NCBI GenBank assembly: GCA_010093705.1
Contig: MU006106.1
Coordinates: 275,086 to 339,085, forward strand
DNA: 64,000 bases
Reading direction: 5' to 3'
DNA from: Patellaria atrata CBS 101060
Taxonomy: Eukaryota; Ascomycota; Dothideomycetes; Patellariales; Patellariaceae
The translations under genes were made by a program, and so were the position numbers. Of this stretch, positions 44,150-55,355 are shown in pieces; the stretch's first letter is position 1, and every line of letters begins with the position of its first letter. The notes under the pieces were generated by a model, which ran no database searches, was not told the origin of the DNA, and saw only the letters and a list, made by a program, of their open reading frames with translations.

Positions 44150-46529
44150 ATGTCTCGCAACGACGTGATAGTCAGTATTCCGTCTTCCACCATAGCTGCG
44201 GATTCAGTATTATCGAGTGAAAAAAAAGCAACAGGGCTCACGGTTTCCACACTCGAGATTCAAGATGGAAGTGAGAAGGGGCACAACCCCTTTCATCACT
44301 TCAGGGGAAGACGGAGGATAAGTGACCCCACTGCAGGCCGAAAGGAAGAGCAGCAAAAAATCGGTTACGATGGCGAGGAGGACACCGTAAACAAGTTAGG
44401 CCGTATCTACAAAGCTATTCTCGACTTCCACCTAATCACTCGGTATGCCGTGTATATTCTACCTGTTTCTGCTTTACTGGCTATTCCAATTGCCATATTT
44501 GCTACCATCCATTCCAATGCTCGAGCGGATGGCATCAGACTTCTCGGACTCTTTATATGGCTTCAGATCATCTGGATCAGTCTTTGGGTGGGCAAACTCA
44601 TTGCAAAGATGGTGCCTTACATCTTCACCTTCTTTTGCGGGATTGTCAGCTCAGGCACCCGCAAGTACCGTCTTATTCTCGTCGCGATCGAGGTTCCAAT
44701 TTCGCTGCTCGCGTGGGCCGTCGTCGCTTGGGCTACTGTTCCAGTCATCAAATCATTCGACAAGCACAGGCCGAATCCAGAATGGATTAACACACTCCGG
44801 AGGGTTATCCTTGCTTCAATTTGCGTAGCTGCTTGCTTTGTCTTCGAAAAGGTTATTGTACAACTCGTCGGTATCAATTACCATAGGAAGCAATTTAATG
44901 CCAGAATCCACGCATCAAAGCACAAAGTTCGTCTTTTAGACGCTATGTACGAAGAGTCGAGAAGACTTTTCCCAACTTACTGTTCCGAGTTCATGGACGA
45001 GGATTACACAATCCTTACCGGGCTCTCCCAAGGGTCTTTACTGTCTCGATCAAGTAGCGCACCGCTTAAGATCATTAATAATATCGGCCGCGCTGGAGAA
45101 ACCGTTACGTCCGCATTTGGCAACATGGCCAGCGAAATCACCGGAGGTCAAGTCGCCGGTACCACCGCCGCACATTCAATCGTCATTGAAGCTCTCGAGA
45201 TGAAAACCTCTACCGAAGCACTCGCACGCCGTCTTTGGATGTCCTTCGTTGCCGAAGGCCACGACGCCCTCTATCAGAAAGATATTGAGGATATCTTCGG
45301 CTCTGGTAGACTTCAAGAAGCCGAAGACATCTTCGCGACTCTCGACGCAGACTGCAACGGCGACATCAGTATGGAAGAGATGGTCATCACTGTCGTAGAA
45401 ATCGCTCGCGAACGCAAGGCTATTGCCAGGAGCATGCACGACGTCAACCAAGCCGTCCGAGTTCTGGACCGCTTCCTTGGTGTAATTGTCCTGATTGCTG
45501 TTGGTATGATCTATGGTAAGTCAACATCACATTTTCTCCCTACTATCATGATTACTCGCTAACGCCCAACTAGCCGCGTTCTTCTCTTCCGGCTTCGCCA
45601 AATACATGGCCACAATCGGCACCCAAATTGCCGCCGTCTCCTTCGCCCTCGCCGGCACGGCCCAAGAGTTCCTCGGGTCCTGCATCTTCCTCTTCGTCAA
45701 GCATCCCTACGACGTCGGCGACACCGTGCTCATCGACAAGACCTCCCTCATCGTCGAGCACATCTCCCTCCTCTACACCACCTTCCGCCGCCTTGACTCC
45801 AACCGCACAGTCCAAATCCCGAACATCGTAAACAACACGATGTGGATCGAGAACATAACGCGCAGCCAAGCGATGAAAGAGCAAATCTCCCTCGCCATCA
45901 GCCCCAGCACCTCGAACGACGACATCGACTTGCTCAAGCGCGAAATGCAACACTTCGTCCTCTCCGCCGACAACAAGCGCGACTTCAACCCCGCCGTCGA
46001 GATCGAGCTGCTGGGCGTAGGCGATATGACGAAGCTCGAGCTCCGCCTCGAGGTCACGCACAAGTCCAACTGGGCAAACGAACCCCTCCGCGCCGCCCGC
46101 AGGAACAAACTCATGACCGCCCTCCTCGCCGCCCTCCGCGCCGTTCCCATCTATCCCCCTGCCGGTGGCGACGCGGCATTGGGCGACTACAACCGTCCCG
46201 CGTACTCGGTTGCCGTGTCCGAGACCGAAGCGGCGGAGGCCCGCAAGAAGTTCGCTGCAGATAAGGAGGCCAAGAGGTTAGTTCCAACGGTGCAGGGAGA
46301 GGCGGAGAAGGCGACTGATGCTGGTATCTCCAGTGGCGCGCAGCATGGTCTTCGTCCCGCGGATCTGCATTCTAGACCTGTGAGTCGGAGTTCGATGGAG
46401 TCGAGAAGGGAGGGCAGGACCGGGCTGCGGAAGGCGAGTCAGGCAGAGGGCACGCACGAGGAGTTTAGCAGAAGCGTGCGGAGGAGTGGCACGTTCCATC
46501 AATCTAAGACTGCGAGAGATGGGTTTTAG
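44150..46529 (+). CDS. MscS-family mechanosensitive channel with EF-hand
   Basis: Membrane channel related to fission yeast Msy1/Msy2, which sit in the ER and tune calcium entry after hypo-osmotic shock. Exons 44150-45515 and 45574-46529; the 58-base intron (GTAAGT...CTAG) gives 773 aa and joins GMIY-AAFFSSGFAKY inside the pore helix. Five hydrophobic segments lie between about residues 95 and 245 (e.g. ILPVSALLAIPIAIFATI, LILVAIEVPISLLAWAVV). An EF-hand loop DADCNGDISMEEM is near 398-410. The last helix and MscS beta domain follow (FLGSCIFLFVKHPYDVGD, RRLDSNRTVQIPN). The C-terminal ~130 residues are charged and low complexity. The start is the first ATG; the frame upstream is open for 11 codons without one. 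Confidence 0.93.
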
Positions 46530-47346
46530 GTCATGGGGTGACGGTTGGACTTGAAGCTGGGGGTGGGGATGGGAGTAAGGGCCAGTGTATATGGAGGTGG
46601 GCGTATTGAATGATTTATGACTGCGTGTGATACCATATATATCTAATTCGAGCGCAATTATTTTCATCTTACCAAGTCTTTGCAATTTTTATGTGAAGGT
46701 CGTTCATATGTGAGTTTTGGAACCTGCTGGGTCAGTACCGGCATTCCTTGGACGGTGTACGGGTGCTGCATAAACGCTGGCAGACTAGGAATTTCGTCTC
46801 ACTCGAGAAATTTCGTGAACATGTTTTTCTCGCCTGTTACGGTGCTTGACTAGCGGGCTGCTGTACACTGGCTGTACGAACATTCGCGAAGGGACAATTT
46901 CGGCTTCTCGAGGAGTTGATTTCGTCACGGCCGTTGGAGATCCTCCATAGCGAGTGTACAGCCAAATCCCAGCAGCAGGGCTAAAGCAGAAAACAGCCTT
47001 CGATATCTTATTCGCGAATGGGAGATACAGAGATGATATGCAATAATCGATTTCCAGATCGAATTTGAAGTTTCCATGTTCGTTAAGAACACGAATTAAT
47101 GCTCTAGATGCATATTCTAGTGGTGTTGAAAAGCAAAAGATCCCTCCCGTATACGCCAAACAAACTCCTAATCATAGCTTCACACCCGGTCGATGCGCGT
47201 TGAGCATGCATAAACCCCCTTAGTAACCTTTAACGGACTTTTGTTAACCCGACCATGCATGCGCCTGTTGAAAGAATGCTATAGTCCCGATCAAGTAGAG
47301 TCAAGATACCAACAAGAAATCATAACCATATATACCAGACGAGTGT
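46530..47346. other. Convergent intergenic region, MscS / SHMT
   Basis: 817 bases between two convergent 3' ends. A 124-codon minus-strand frame (47159-46785) lacks an ATG and any motif; I do not call it. Nothing else seen. Confidence 0.5.
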
Positions 47347-48930
47347 TTAGACGGGGAGAGGGAAAGTGCTAGCCCACTCTGAAATCTCCTTCCTCAAATC
47401 ATTGATCTCAGCAATATCACCTTGTGTAATCTTCGCCTTGAAGTCTTTGAGCTTATTCGCCTCAGTAGGAAGCTCGCTCTGGATCTTCTTAGTGAGTTTG
47501 ATGCAAGTATCAATATAGTTTGCTATCCTCTTGAAGTCATCCTCTCCAAGACCTCTGCTGGTCATGGCGGGAGCACCGATACGAATACCGCAGGGTGTGA
47601 GTGCGGACTTATCACCGGGAGTGGTGTTCTTGTTGCATGCAATGTTGACTTGCTCAAGCACACCTTCGACACGAGCGCCGTCTAGTGAAAGGGGCTTTAG
47701 GTCAATGAGCACCATGTGGTTGTCAGTACCATCGGTAACGAGCTTGTATTCCAGCTTTTTGAACTCATCCTCGAGGGCTTTGGCGTTCTTAATGACTTGT
47801 TGTTGGTAAAGCTTGAACTCTTCAGTTTGGGCTTGCTTCAAAGCAACAGCTAGAGCAGTGATAGTGTGGTTGTGGGGACCACCCTGATGGCCAGGGAAAA
47901 CGGAAAAGTTGATGGGGCCCTCAAGATCGTACAAAGTCTCCTTTCCAGTCTTGGCGTCCGTCTTCCGTACACCCCTACGGAAGAAGATCATGGCACCACG
48001 TGGACCACGGAGAGATTTGTGCGTAGTTGTAGTGACAATGTCACAGTATTCAAAGGGCGAGACCATGACGCCAGCAGCGATCAGTCCAGAAATATGGGCC
48101 ATGTCCATGAGTAGATATGCGCCGACTTTGTCTGCAATCTGTCTCATGCGCTTGTAGTCTATTTCTCTACAGTAAGCAGAGGTACCCGCAACAAGAACCT
48201 TTGGCCTGTAGAGGAGAGCATTTGCTTCAAGAACATCGTAGTCAATCAGACCGGTTGCAAGATTGACTTGGTATGGCAGAGTCTCAAAGTATGTGGATAC
48301 GGCCGAGATCCTACATAACGCGCGTCAGCATTTATGTCACTCGAAACTGGGCTAGTGACTCTTACTTCCTCTGAGGAGTCTGGTAACCGTGGCTCAAATG
48401 GCCACCATGAGGCAGATCGAGACCCATCAAGCGCTCATGTGGTCTCATGATAGCCTGATATACTTGAAGATTCGCAGGGCTGCCACTCAAGCATTGTACG
48501 TTGACACCCCACTTTGCGGGGTCCAAGCCAAAGGTCTTCAGGGCACGGTTTTGGCAGGTTGTTTCAATCGCATCAATGTGCTGGTTACCACCATAATATC
48601 GTGCCCCCGGGTACCCCTCTGAGTATTTATTTGACATTGGAGACCCAAGGGCGTCAAATACAGCCCGGGAGGTAACATTTTCGGAAGCAATGAGAAGGAT
48701 AGATTCCCGTTGACGCTGGATTTCCTTTTTCTAAAAAAGAGTATTAATATAGTATCTGAATGGAGTCAAGATGGGATGCATACCATAATCTCCGCGACCT
48801 CGGGATCGGTCTCAGCGAGGGACTTCTCCATCAGCTGCATATGAGTCAGTATACGGCAAACATCAAACGCTCGTCTTCTAGTGGGGAAGCTTACGTCCTG
48901 ATGGGACTTTGGAAGGGCGTAGGTGGGCAT
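47347..48930 (-). CDS. SHM2: Serine hydroxymethyltransferase, cytosolic type
   Basis: PLP enzyme interconverting serine and glycine with transfer of a one-carbon unit to tetrahydrofolate. Four minus-strand exons: 48930-48895, 48834-48784, 48730-48366 and 48310-47347, giving 471 aa. The start [18 protein letters not shown] has no mitochondrial presequence, which points to the cytosolic isoform. Key motifs: [41 protein letters not shown], and [13 protein letters not shown] with the PLP-binding lysine near residue 248; later [18 protein letters not shown]. All expected active-site blocks are present and length fits the family. Intron 1 carries a textbook CTGAC branch site. Introns are 60, 53 and 55 bases. 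Confidence 0.96.
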
Positions 48931-49300
48931 GGTGTATATTCAACTAGTGTATCGATCGGGAGAGATGATAGAAGAATTGAAGTCAATTGTGGGCTTTTCA
49001 GAAATTTGGAGGGGTTGTACTGCGTATAAAATTTGTATGAAGTTTTGTGGATGGACTGTAACCATTTTTCCTTGGTAGTCTCGCCGCTAAATTGCGGGAC
49101 CGGATCCCGAAGCTCCAGGAAGAGCAGGAAGCCCGGCTACCGTAATCGGAGAGTGAGCTTCTTACCCTTTTGGTACTACGCCCCATTAACTAGCAGAACG
49201 GGGTCTAAATACCTTTAGTACCTTATTAGGACTCCCCTCCCGTCTAGCTATCTATCGGATTCTAATGTACAATACTATCTATGATTTACACCGGCAGGGA
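48931..49300. other. Intergenic, SHMT promoter and GRC3 3' flank
   Basis: 370 bases; the SHMT promoter must lie here. No distinct motif or RNA gene recognised. Confidence 0.5.
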
Positions 49301-51439
49301 CTAAGGATCTCCACCTCGTTTCTGAAATCGCCTCATATGCATTATAGGGCCCATAATTTCAGCAACACCACCTTCGCCTACGCTCACATACGGTGGGCTC
49401 CAATCTTTCGGTAGCATCAAACCTGTACTTGCCTCCGGAGGCTCGACCATGCAGTCTTTATATGCAAACCCCAATCGTGAATCTTCACGCTCTTCTTCAA
49501 ACAAGGTGCGCGAACGGCGGGTAGCTTGCGTGCTAATGTGTGTCGACTTGTGAAAATCTTCGACATAAGCCCATCCAGCATACGACCCTGGTATCTTTAC
49601 AAGAACGGTATCTTGTGGATTCAGATGCCTCAGTGCGGACGTCGGAATCGGCGTCTGGATATCCATATATTCCTCATCTGTTCGAAAACCGTGAACAAGG
49701 AGTAGTCCAACCATACGGGAATAGCCAGGATGCAGAGGTCTGCAGTCGGTATCATCTCGCATCAGGTAAGGAAAACTATATGGTTCGGGACAGCGCACCA
49801 GCTCCAAAGGTTTAATGATGCCATGTCGTTTATCATGCCACTGGTGATTTTCCAGCTCAGGCCCAGAGAGCGCTTTCTCATCCTCCATTTCAATAATGGT
49901 AAGGATTGTGCCGTTGATGGCTTTTTCAGCAAAGGCAGGCGCAATAGTATCACCTACTATCATAATCCCCCTAAAACCTGGCAAATCCGCGCTGAACGAA
50001 GCTTGTATAGGACACATGTCTGTTAGAGGTGTTGGGTCCCAGGTCATCCTCGGTATTTCCATGTCCGGGGAAGTTTGGTGATGGAAATAAGCTATGTAAC
50101 GCATTTCACGCAGCTGAGCAGAGGTACGTCTGCCCTTCTGAAGATCTCTGATGTAGTCATGTGCCCCAATGTAGTGACACTTTACCGTTGGACCAACTAT
50201 TCCTTGAAGCTGATTCCCAAGGTCTTTCTCCGAATTCGATATGTATACTAGATCGGTCAGAGTTTCTCGAAGACCGTGTATAACGTCTTTCATGATGTGA
50301 GGTCCTTCATGAACGACCCAACCCGGAAAGTTGATCACAAGGGGTACTCCTGGCGTCTCGTTCGATTCGTCGAGGTAATGCTTTACTAAATCGATTACGC
50401 AGAGGATGAAATGCTGTGGATCATCGTGGCCGGCAGCAATGCTACAAGCGTGTGCACGAATGATACGGTTTCGAGAAGAATATTCGTCCACGATCGAGTG
50501 AGAATAAGATGGACCCAAATTCAGCTCTTCGATCCGGAGAAGGGTCACTTGACCTGGAGTTGTATACTCTGGCTGGCCAGGGTCAAGATCAAGCCAGAAT
50601 ACTGATTTAAAACTGGTTGTTCTCATATTCTGGCTAACGGAAGCACTCGCAGTTTCAGAGTGTCTTGTCAAGAGGGCATTTGTAAACACCTTAGCTAAGG
50701 TAGATTTACCAGAACCTTGCTCTCCGTAGAACATGACTGCGGGAGGTCTTCTTCGACTGGAATCCCAAAGTTGTTCAAACACAAGTTGCCATTGTGTGCT
50801 GAAGTAAAGGGGGCGTAAAGAGCGCTTCAAGGGATCAAGCACACTGTTTGAAATATAGGAAAACGACCTCCAGGCTGGTAAATCGTGGCTAGGTCGAGCC
50901 CAGATATGAGCGAACAGGGGAGAAATTACCCTGAGATCTTTCAGAGTGTTGTGTATCCGATCGATCTGTAATTTCGCGTCGTGTTGTCGGCTGAGAACAG
51001 TGATTTTGGGTAAAGCATGCGTACTAGGAGCATAGACTCTGTGTTTTGTACCAGGGCCTATCACGGCGCCACATATGACAATGGTCCCTTCGAGGACAGT
51101 AAGATCATAAGCACCAATTATAGCGAGCGTTTGATGCGGATTGATCCTAATTATATCATAAGCCTCCTGACTATGTAAGCATGTTTTAGTCGGAACCCAT
51201 TCGCCCAGCTTCACAGCTACATCTTCTGTTGGTTTCAACTTTGGTGCCTTTTCTTGGGCATCGGTATCATAATAGCCAGACTCATGCTCACGAGATAAGT
51301 CCCCTTCAGGAGCGGCACCAGGGTTTTGGTCTATAACATCCTCCTCTTCTACTGAGGAAGACTCACTTTCTTCATGGTCGGTATCCATATTGACACTCGA
51401 CTGTTGCTTCCGAATTTTCGCCGCGGCGAATGCACTCAT
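49301..51439 (-). CDS. GRC3: GRC3 polynucleotide 5'-kinase
   Basis: Nucleolar polynucleotide kinase of the Clp1/Grc3 family. In yeast Grc3 works with the nuclease Las1 to process the ITS2 spacer of pre-rRNA and is also linked to RNA polymerase I termination. Intronless, 712 aa. The N-terminal ~90 residues are acidic and disordered. A beta-rich domain follows with YDLTVLEGTIVICGAVIGPG. The P-loop is MFYGEQGSGKSTLAK near residue 234, followed by WLDLDPGQPEYTTPGQVTL (Walker B region) and INFPGWVVHEGPHI. The C-terminal part is less conserved. Its start codon is 324 bases from that of RPA34 on the other strand, another nucleolar protein. Confidence 0.93.
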   Translation of the reverse strand: MSAFAAAKIRKQQSSVNMDTDHEESESSSVEEEDVIDQNPGAAPEGDLSREHESGYYDTDAQEKAPKLKPTEDVAVKLGEWVPTKTCLHSQEAYDIIRINPHQTLAIIGAYDLTVLEGTIVICGAVIGPGTKHRVYAPSTHALPKITVLSRQHDAKLQIDRIHNTLKDLRVISPLFAHIWARPSHDLPAWRSFSYISNSVLDPLKRSLRPLYFSTQWQLVFEQLWDSSRRRPPAVMFYGEQGSGKSTLAKVFTNALLTRHSETASASVSQNMRTTSFKSVFWLDLDPGQPEYTTPGQVTLLRIEELNLGPSYSHSIVDEYSSRNRIIRAHACSIAAGHDDPQHFILCVIDLVKHYLDESNETPGVPLVINFPGWVVHEGPHIMKDVIHGLRETLTDLVYISNSEKDLGNQLQGIVGPTVKCHYIGAHDYIRDLQKGRRTSAQLREMRYIAYFHHQTSPDMEIPRMTWDPTPLTDMCPIQASFSADLPGFRGIMIVGDTIAPAFAEKAINGTILTIIEMEDEKALSGPELENHQWHDKRHGIIKPLELVRCPEPYSFPYLMRDDTDCRPLHPGYSRMVGLLLVHGFRTDEEYMDIQTPIPTSALRHLNPQDTVLVKIPGSYAGWAYVEDFHKSTHISTQATRRSRTLFEEEREDSRLGFAYKDCMVEPPEASTGLMLPKDWSPPYVSVGEGGVAEIMGPIMHMRRFQKRGGDP

Positions 51440-51763
51440 CTGAACTAGATTTTGATCAGCAAAAAGATTGAGAAAACCTGAGATGTCCTGTAGTAATTAC
51501 GCGGAGCCGAGGGGTCCTTGCCAAAGGCATCTTCCGCCTTTCTCTTCCCATCCATAATCGTTAATTTGCCTTGTCTGATCGAAAATGTGGTTATATTGCT
51601 ATGTTATGTCAAGCAAGCCAGAAATTGATGGACAAGTCGCGGTCGCGCTCGGGACTTGGTGACAGGCGAGACCGTAGAAGGCAATTTTACCCGGGCCGAC
51701 CTCAAGCTCTCACAATTTTTTTCGACAAGACAAGAGCTGGCGAAAATCAGCAATTGGGTAGAA
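51440..51763. promoter_or_regulatory. Divergent promoter region, GRC3 / RPA34
   Basis: 324 bases between two head-to-head start codons, both for proteins of rRNA production. A T-run (TTTTTTT near 51717) is present. I found no exact PAC- or RRPE-like element by eye. The plus-strand frame of RPA34 is open back to 51656 without an ATG. Confidence 0.55.
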
Positions 51764-52169
51764 ATGGCCCAACCAAAAGTGACACGCGTACCTCTACCGC
51801 ATGAAAAGCCTGTAACGACCTCAAGGGTATCAAGTACCCCGCGAAAACCCACCTTTAAGAGTCAGGAACTTGTGACAGTGAGCGACGACGAATCTAGCGC
51901 TGGGAGCTCAAGCGGGCGCAGTCTTGACAGCGAAAGCGATCCGGAAAAGAGAAAGAACACGAAGACTCCAAATATACAAAATGACAAAGCTACAGAACCG
52001 AATAGTCCGCCGATTCCAAGCGATGAGAGTAGCGAAAGCGAAAGCGACGTAGAACACGGCGATGGTGCAAACGGGTTGAGGGGTAAAGAACAGCAAGGCA
52101 CGAAAAGCGGTGAGGGTGATTTAGAGGAAAGTGAGAGCGAGAGCGGGGATAGGAGCGGAAGTGGGAGTG

Positions 52170-52204
<35 letters not shown>

Positions 52205-53257
52205 TCGTCGGGAGAGGAAGGGACCGAGAGCGAAAGCTCACCTGAAGAAGTAATCCCCTCAAAAGGGAGCACACGTGATGGGTTGGTCGAGTAATCCCCA
52301 TTTCCATGCTCAATACACTGACTATAGACTAGACGTAACACACAAACTGTCCAACTCCATCCACCCCCACCGTACAGACCACCAACTAGTTTTCAGTCAG
52401 TCCAGACATCTTTTCCTTCCTCCCAGTCGCTAGATATCTTCAACCCTGCAGATATCAACGGGAAGCAAGTATGGTATATCACTGCGCCAGCTACTGTCCC
52501 TATCCATATGATAAAACAGGTGTCATTAGAAAGAGTCATGAAAGGAGAACCGGTGATAGAGCACAATGGAGTCAGCTACGGATTTGTGCCAGCAGACCAG
52601 CATGAGCAGGCGACAAATCGGCTATTACTGCCTACAGATAAGGGTTACAAATCTGGTAACAAATTCGTCAGGATGGAGTCTAAAGCGTAGCTAATAAATA
52701 TCATAGCTAGGTACGATTTCTCATCCGTCTTCCATCTACAGCAAGTCGCAAAACTCCCACAACTTCATAACACCCAACCCGATGGCTCCTCAACTACGGA
52801 AGCATTCGCGGTAAAAATAGTTCGCAAGCAACCAAAGGGTTTAAAAATGCGGACGAAACCGTTTGGATTCGGATCTGATGCGCCCGGAACAATCGGATCC
52901 TCAGACAGCGAACCAGAACCAGCACCAAGACCACAGTTACGGATTCCTGAGGCAATCCCAGCAACCATAAGCCCTAAGAAGCGAAAACATCATTCAGTCA
53001 CTGAGAATGGAACCACGCCGGAGCAAACTGCTAAGAAATCAAAGAAAACTGATAAGAAAAGACGCGACGTGTATGAATTTGACGATGATGCTGTCGGGAA
53101 ACGCACCACTGAACTTGTGAAGAAGTCAAAAAAGGAGAAGTCGAAATCTGTCAATGGTCATGTAGAGACGAAATCTTCGCGGAAAGGTGGGGATGAAAGA
53201 AAAGATAAAGAGAAGAAAAGGAAGAAAGATAAAGCTAAAGAAGGAGCTCGTGTGTAG
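51764..53257 (+). CDS. RPA34: RPA34 (RNA polymerase I subunit, A34.5-like)
   Basis: Subunit of RNA polymerase I that pairs with A49 in a TFIIF-like module. Three exons: 51764-52290, 52378-52655 and 52707-53257, 451 aa. Intron 1 (87 bases, GTAATC...TACAG) joins GLVE to PPTSFQSVQTS; intron 2 (51 bases, GTAACA...CATAG) joins GYKS to ARYDFSSVFHLQQ. Both joints rebuild family blocks: PPxSF, GKQVWYITAPATVPI (about residues 200-215) and VFHLQQVAKLP, then GLKMRTKPFGFGSDAPG. The N-terminal ~175 residues are acidic with a serine-glutamate/glycine tract; the C-terminal ~90 are lysine-rich, as usual. The start is the first ATG in frame. The intron borders were inferred, and intron 1 in particular should be confirmed. 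Confidence 0.88.
52105..52235 (+). repeat. Simple-sequence tract inside RPA34
   Basis: GAGAGT-type hexamers (GAGAGTGAGAGTGAGAGT around 52170-52200) preceded by GGGAGT and GGAAGT variants code for alternating Ser-Glu and Ser-Gly. The unit can expand or shrink in six-base steps without shifting frame. Confidence 0.85.
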
Positions 53258-53690
53258 CGACCGGCCGCAAGATATATACGTTTCTAAAGATACCCAAGCT
53301 TCTCTAAATAGATTACTTCCAGTAGGTTCATACTAATGATACGATTATACTGTCATATATCTCACATTGACTGTATTACTGTCGAAATCTTTGCGTTATC
53401 AGGTTAAGAGTTTACGATTACAGTATGCTTCCTGTACACGTCAAATTAAAGCTACAAATACGGCCAATTCAGACGTTTCATCGGTCTGGTACAACTCGGT
53501 CAAAGTGTCTCCTCAATCAAAGTGTACAGTAGTACAAGAACACCTCCGCGAGGGAGCGCGAGGGCCAAAAGCATTATTCCCGTATCTTCGGTTTCAATCC
53601 ATACACCAAACCTAATATTTTCTCGAAAACCACTCATCCGTCCACCCACTCCATATAATCCCCAAACTCCGTCTCCCATACCTCTCACCC
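53258..53690. other. Convergent intergenic region, RPA34 / S33 hydrolase
   Basis: 433 bases holding two convergent 3' ends. No gene or structure seen. Confidence 0.5.
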
Positions 53691-55355
53691 TTAATCCAGA
53701 CAATCATCCCTCAAAGCAAACAACTGCTTCCACACCTCATCGCTCCGTTGACTAATGGCATTATGATACATAACATTCGTCTCGAACGTCTTCGCCCCCT
53801 TAATCTTACTCACCGTCTCCTTAGAATACTCATAATCGACGTACATGTCGTGCTGATAAACCGCCGCGTAGACAGGTACTTCATTCTTAGCGAGCTGTTC
53901 TTCGTCGTAGAGGGAGGGCCAGGAGGAGTATTGGGCGAGGAGTTCAGCCACGGAGGACACTTTGGAGAGTTCAGAAGAGTCGGCGAAGATTTCGGGGAAG
54001 ATCTGGGGGTTGTTAGTGGAATTGTGGGGATGGAGAAGGGAAGAGTGGAGTACCATTTCTGCGGTGAAGAGGAAGGGGTTATCGGTCTGGGTGGTGTTGA
54101 ATTGTGGAAAGAGCTTTTCTTGTATTCGGGCCGCGGACCACTTCGGTGCGAAATCTTGGCAGTAAATAGGTTCGTGGAGGAGTGCGTATATAATATTGTC
54201 GTCGAATGGGAGGGATTGCTCGATCATTGCGAGTGTTTTTCGTGCGATGTGGCCGAATTGGTCGAGGTCTGATGATGCTCGGAGGATAAGGTCTGGGAAA
54301 ATTAGTCTGGTCTTCAATTTTGACGGTCTTCAATTTGGATAGTCTTCAAATGGACAATCTTCGGATAGACAGTTTCCAATGGACAATCTTTGACTCTAGG
54401 GAATCTTCAGACTTACTGTGAAAGCTATCAAAACCGCCTATTCACCGTCAGACTCACACTCATTGAATGTTAAGGGGTACAGTACACATACCATGCATTC
54501 CGAGCTTCAACCCCAAACTCTGGAATCTTCGTGGGGTCAAATATCCACCGGCTGGTAGTCTCACCGTCTTATTTCCGTGTCTCTGCAACAACGCTACTAT
54601 TTTCTTCACCCTTTCGACATCCTCAGGGAACTTCTGATAGTACCACTCATTCCGCTCTATGTTCTTCTTATACATACGCTCGTAGATCTCATCGGGGTGC
54701 TTTCCCACAGGCGGGATACCACCAAAAATGAACACCTCCCTCAACGCCTCTGGGTACTTGGACAAATACGTAGTTGAGCAGAACCCACCAAAACTCTGCC
54801 CCACGACCGACCACTTCTGCTTCTCGGCTGGATAATCCTTCGTCAACGCCATACGGATAGCTTCACAATCAGCAACGATGCTATCCGCACGAAAACTCCT
54901 CAAATACTCCGCTTGTACCTGATCATCACCCCTTAGCCCCAGCGTCGAAGCGGTGAGCGGAGTGCTCAATCCAGTCCCACGGGGATCCATGAAGATGATT
55001 TGATACCCCTTATCCAGCACCAAGCTAGTAAAGGGGTGGTGATGCGGGAGTGGACACTCGAATCCAGGCCCACCTTGGAGGTAGATCATCCATGGGAGTT
55101 GCTTCTTCTTTTCGTCTTCGGGCGCGCCGTCGGCGGGTTTTTCGACCTTGGTGGCGCTGCGGGCGAAGAGTTGGATGTTGCCCGAGGAGGGCTTGGACCA
55201 GTCCCGTGGGACTTCGAAGAAGTGTTCGGTGATTTTGAGCTTCCCTGTCAATGTTTAGTGGGATGAATATGGAGGAGGATTGACGGAGGCAGTGTACCTG
55301 GAACTGGGTAGGACCGCTGAGAGAGAATTTTGGCTGCTGTTGCTTTGAGTGACAT
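53691..55355 (-). CDS. Prolyl aminopeptidase-like alpha/beta hydrolase (family S33)
   Basis: Serine hydrolase of the prolyl iminopeptidase group, which frees N-terminal proline from peptides. Four minus-strand exons: 55355-55298, 55244-54492, 54437-54417 (21 bases) and 54292-53691, 477 aa. The oxyanion-loop motif WMIYLQGGPGFECP and the FMDPRGTGLSTP motif come first; the nucleophile serine is in VVGQSFGGF near residue 168; the acid is probably in YQHDMYVDYEYS and the histidine in MYHNAISQRSDEVW near the end. The 21-base exon supplies GGFDSFHN, which completes GMHGGFDSFHNLILRASSDLDQFG, a block conserved in these enzymes. Intron 3 carries 16-base repeats. No signal peptide, so probably intracellular. 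Confidence 0.9.
54310..54416. repeat. ~16-base tandem repeats filling an intron
   Basis: On the plus strand three units begin GTCTTCAATTTTGACG, GTCTTCAATTTGGATA and GTCTTCAAATGGACAA, followed by four more degenerate copies of 14-16 bases (e.g. TCTTCGGATAGACA, GTTTCCAATGGACAA). Together they make up nearly all of the third intron (54293-54416) of the S33 hydrolase gene. Confidence 0.8.

Noticed and set aside
46785-47159. 124-codon minus-strand frame between MscS and SHMT
   Set aside because: No ATG at its start, no family resemblance, and it lies between two convergent 3' ends.
48842-48848. TGAGTCA, a Gcn4/CPC1-type site, in intron 1 of the SHMT gene
   Set aside because: On the gene strand it is part of CTGACTCA, which is the CTGAC branch point of that intron, well placed before the acceptor. 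Splicing explains it better than a regulatory site.
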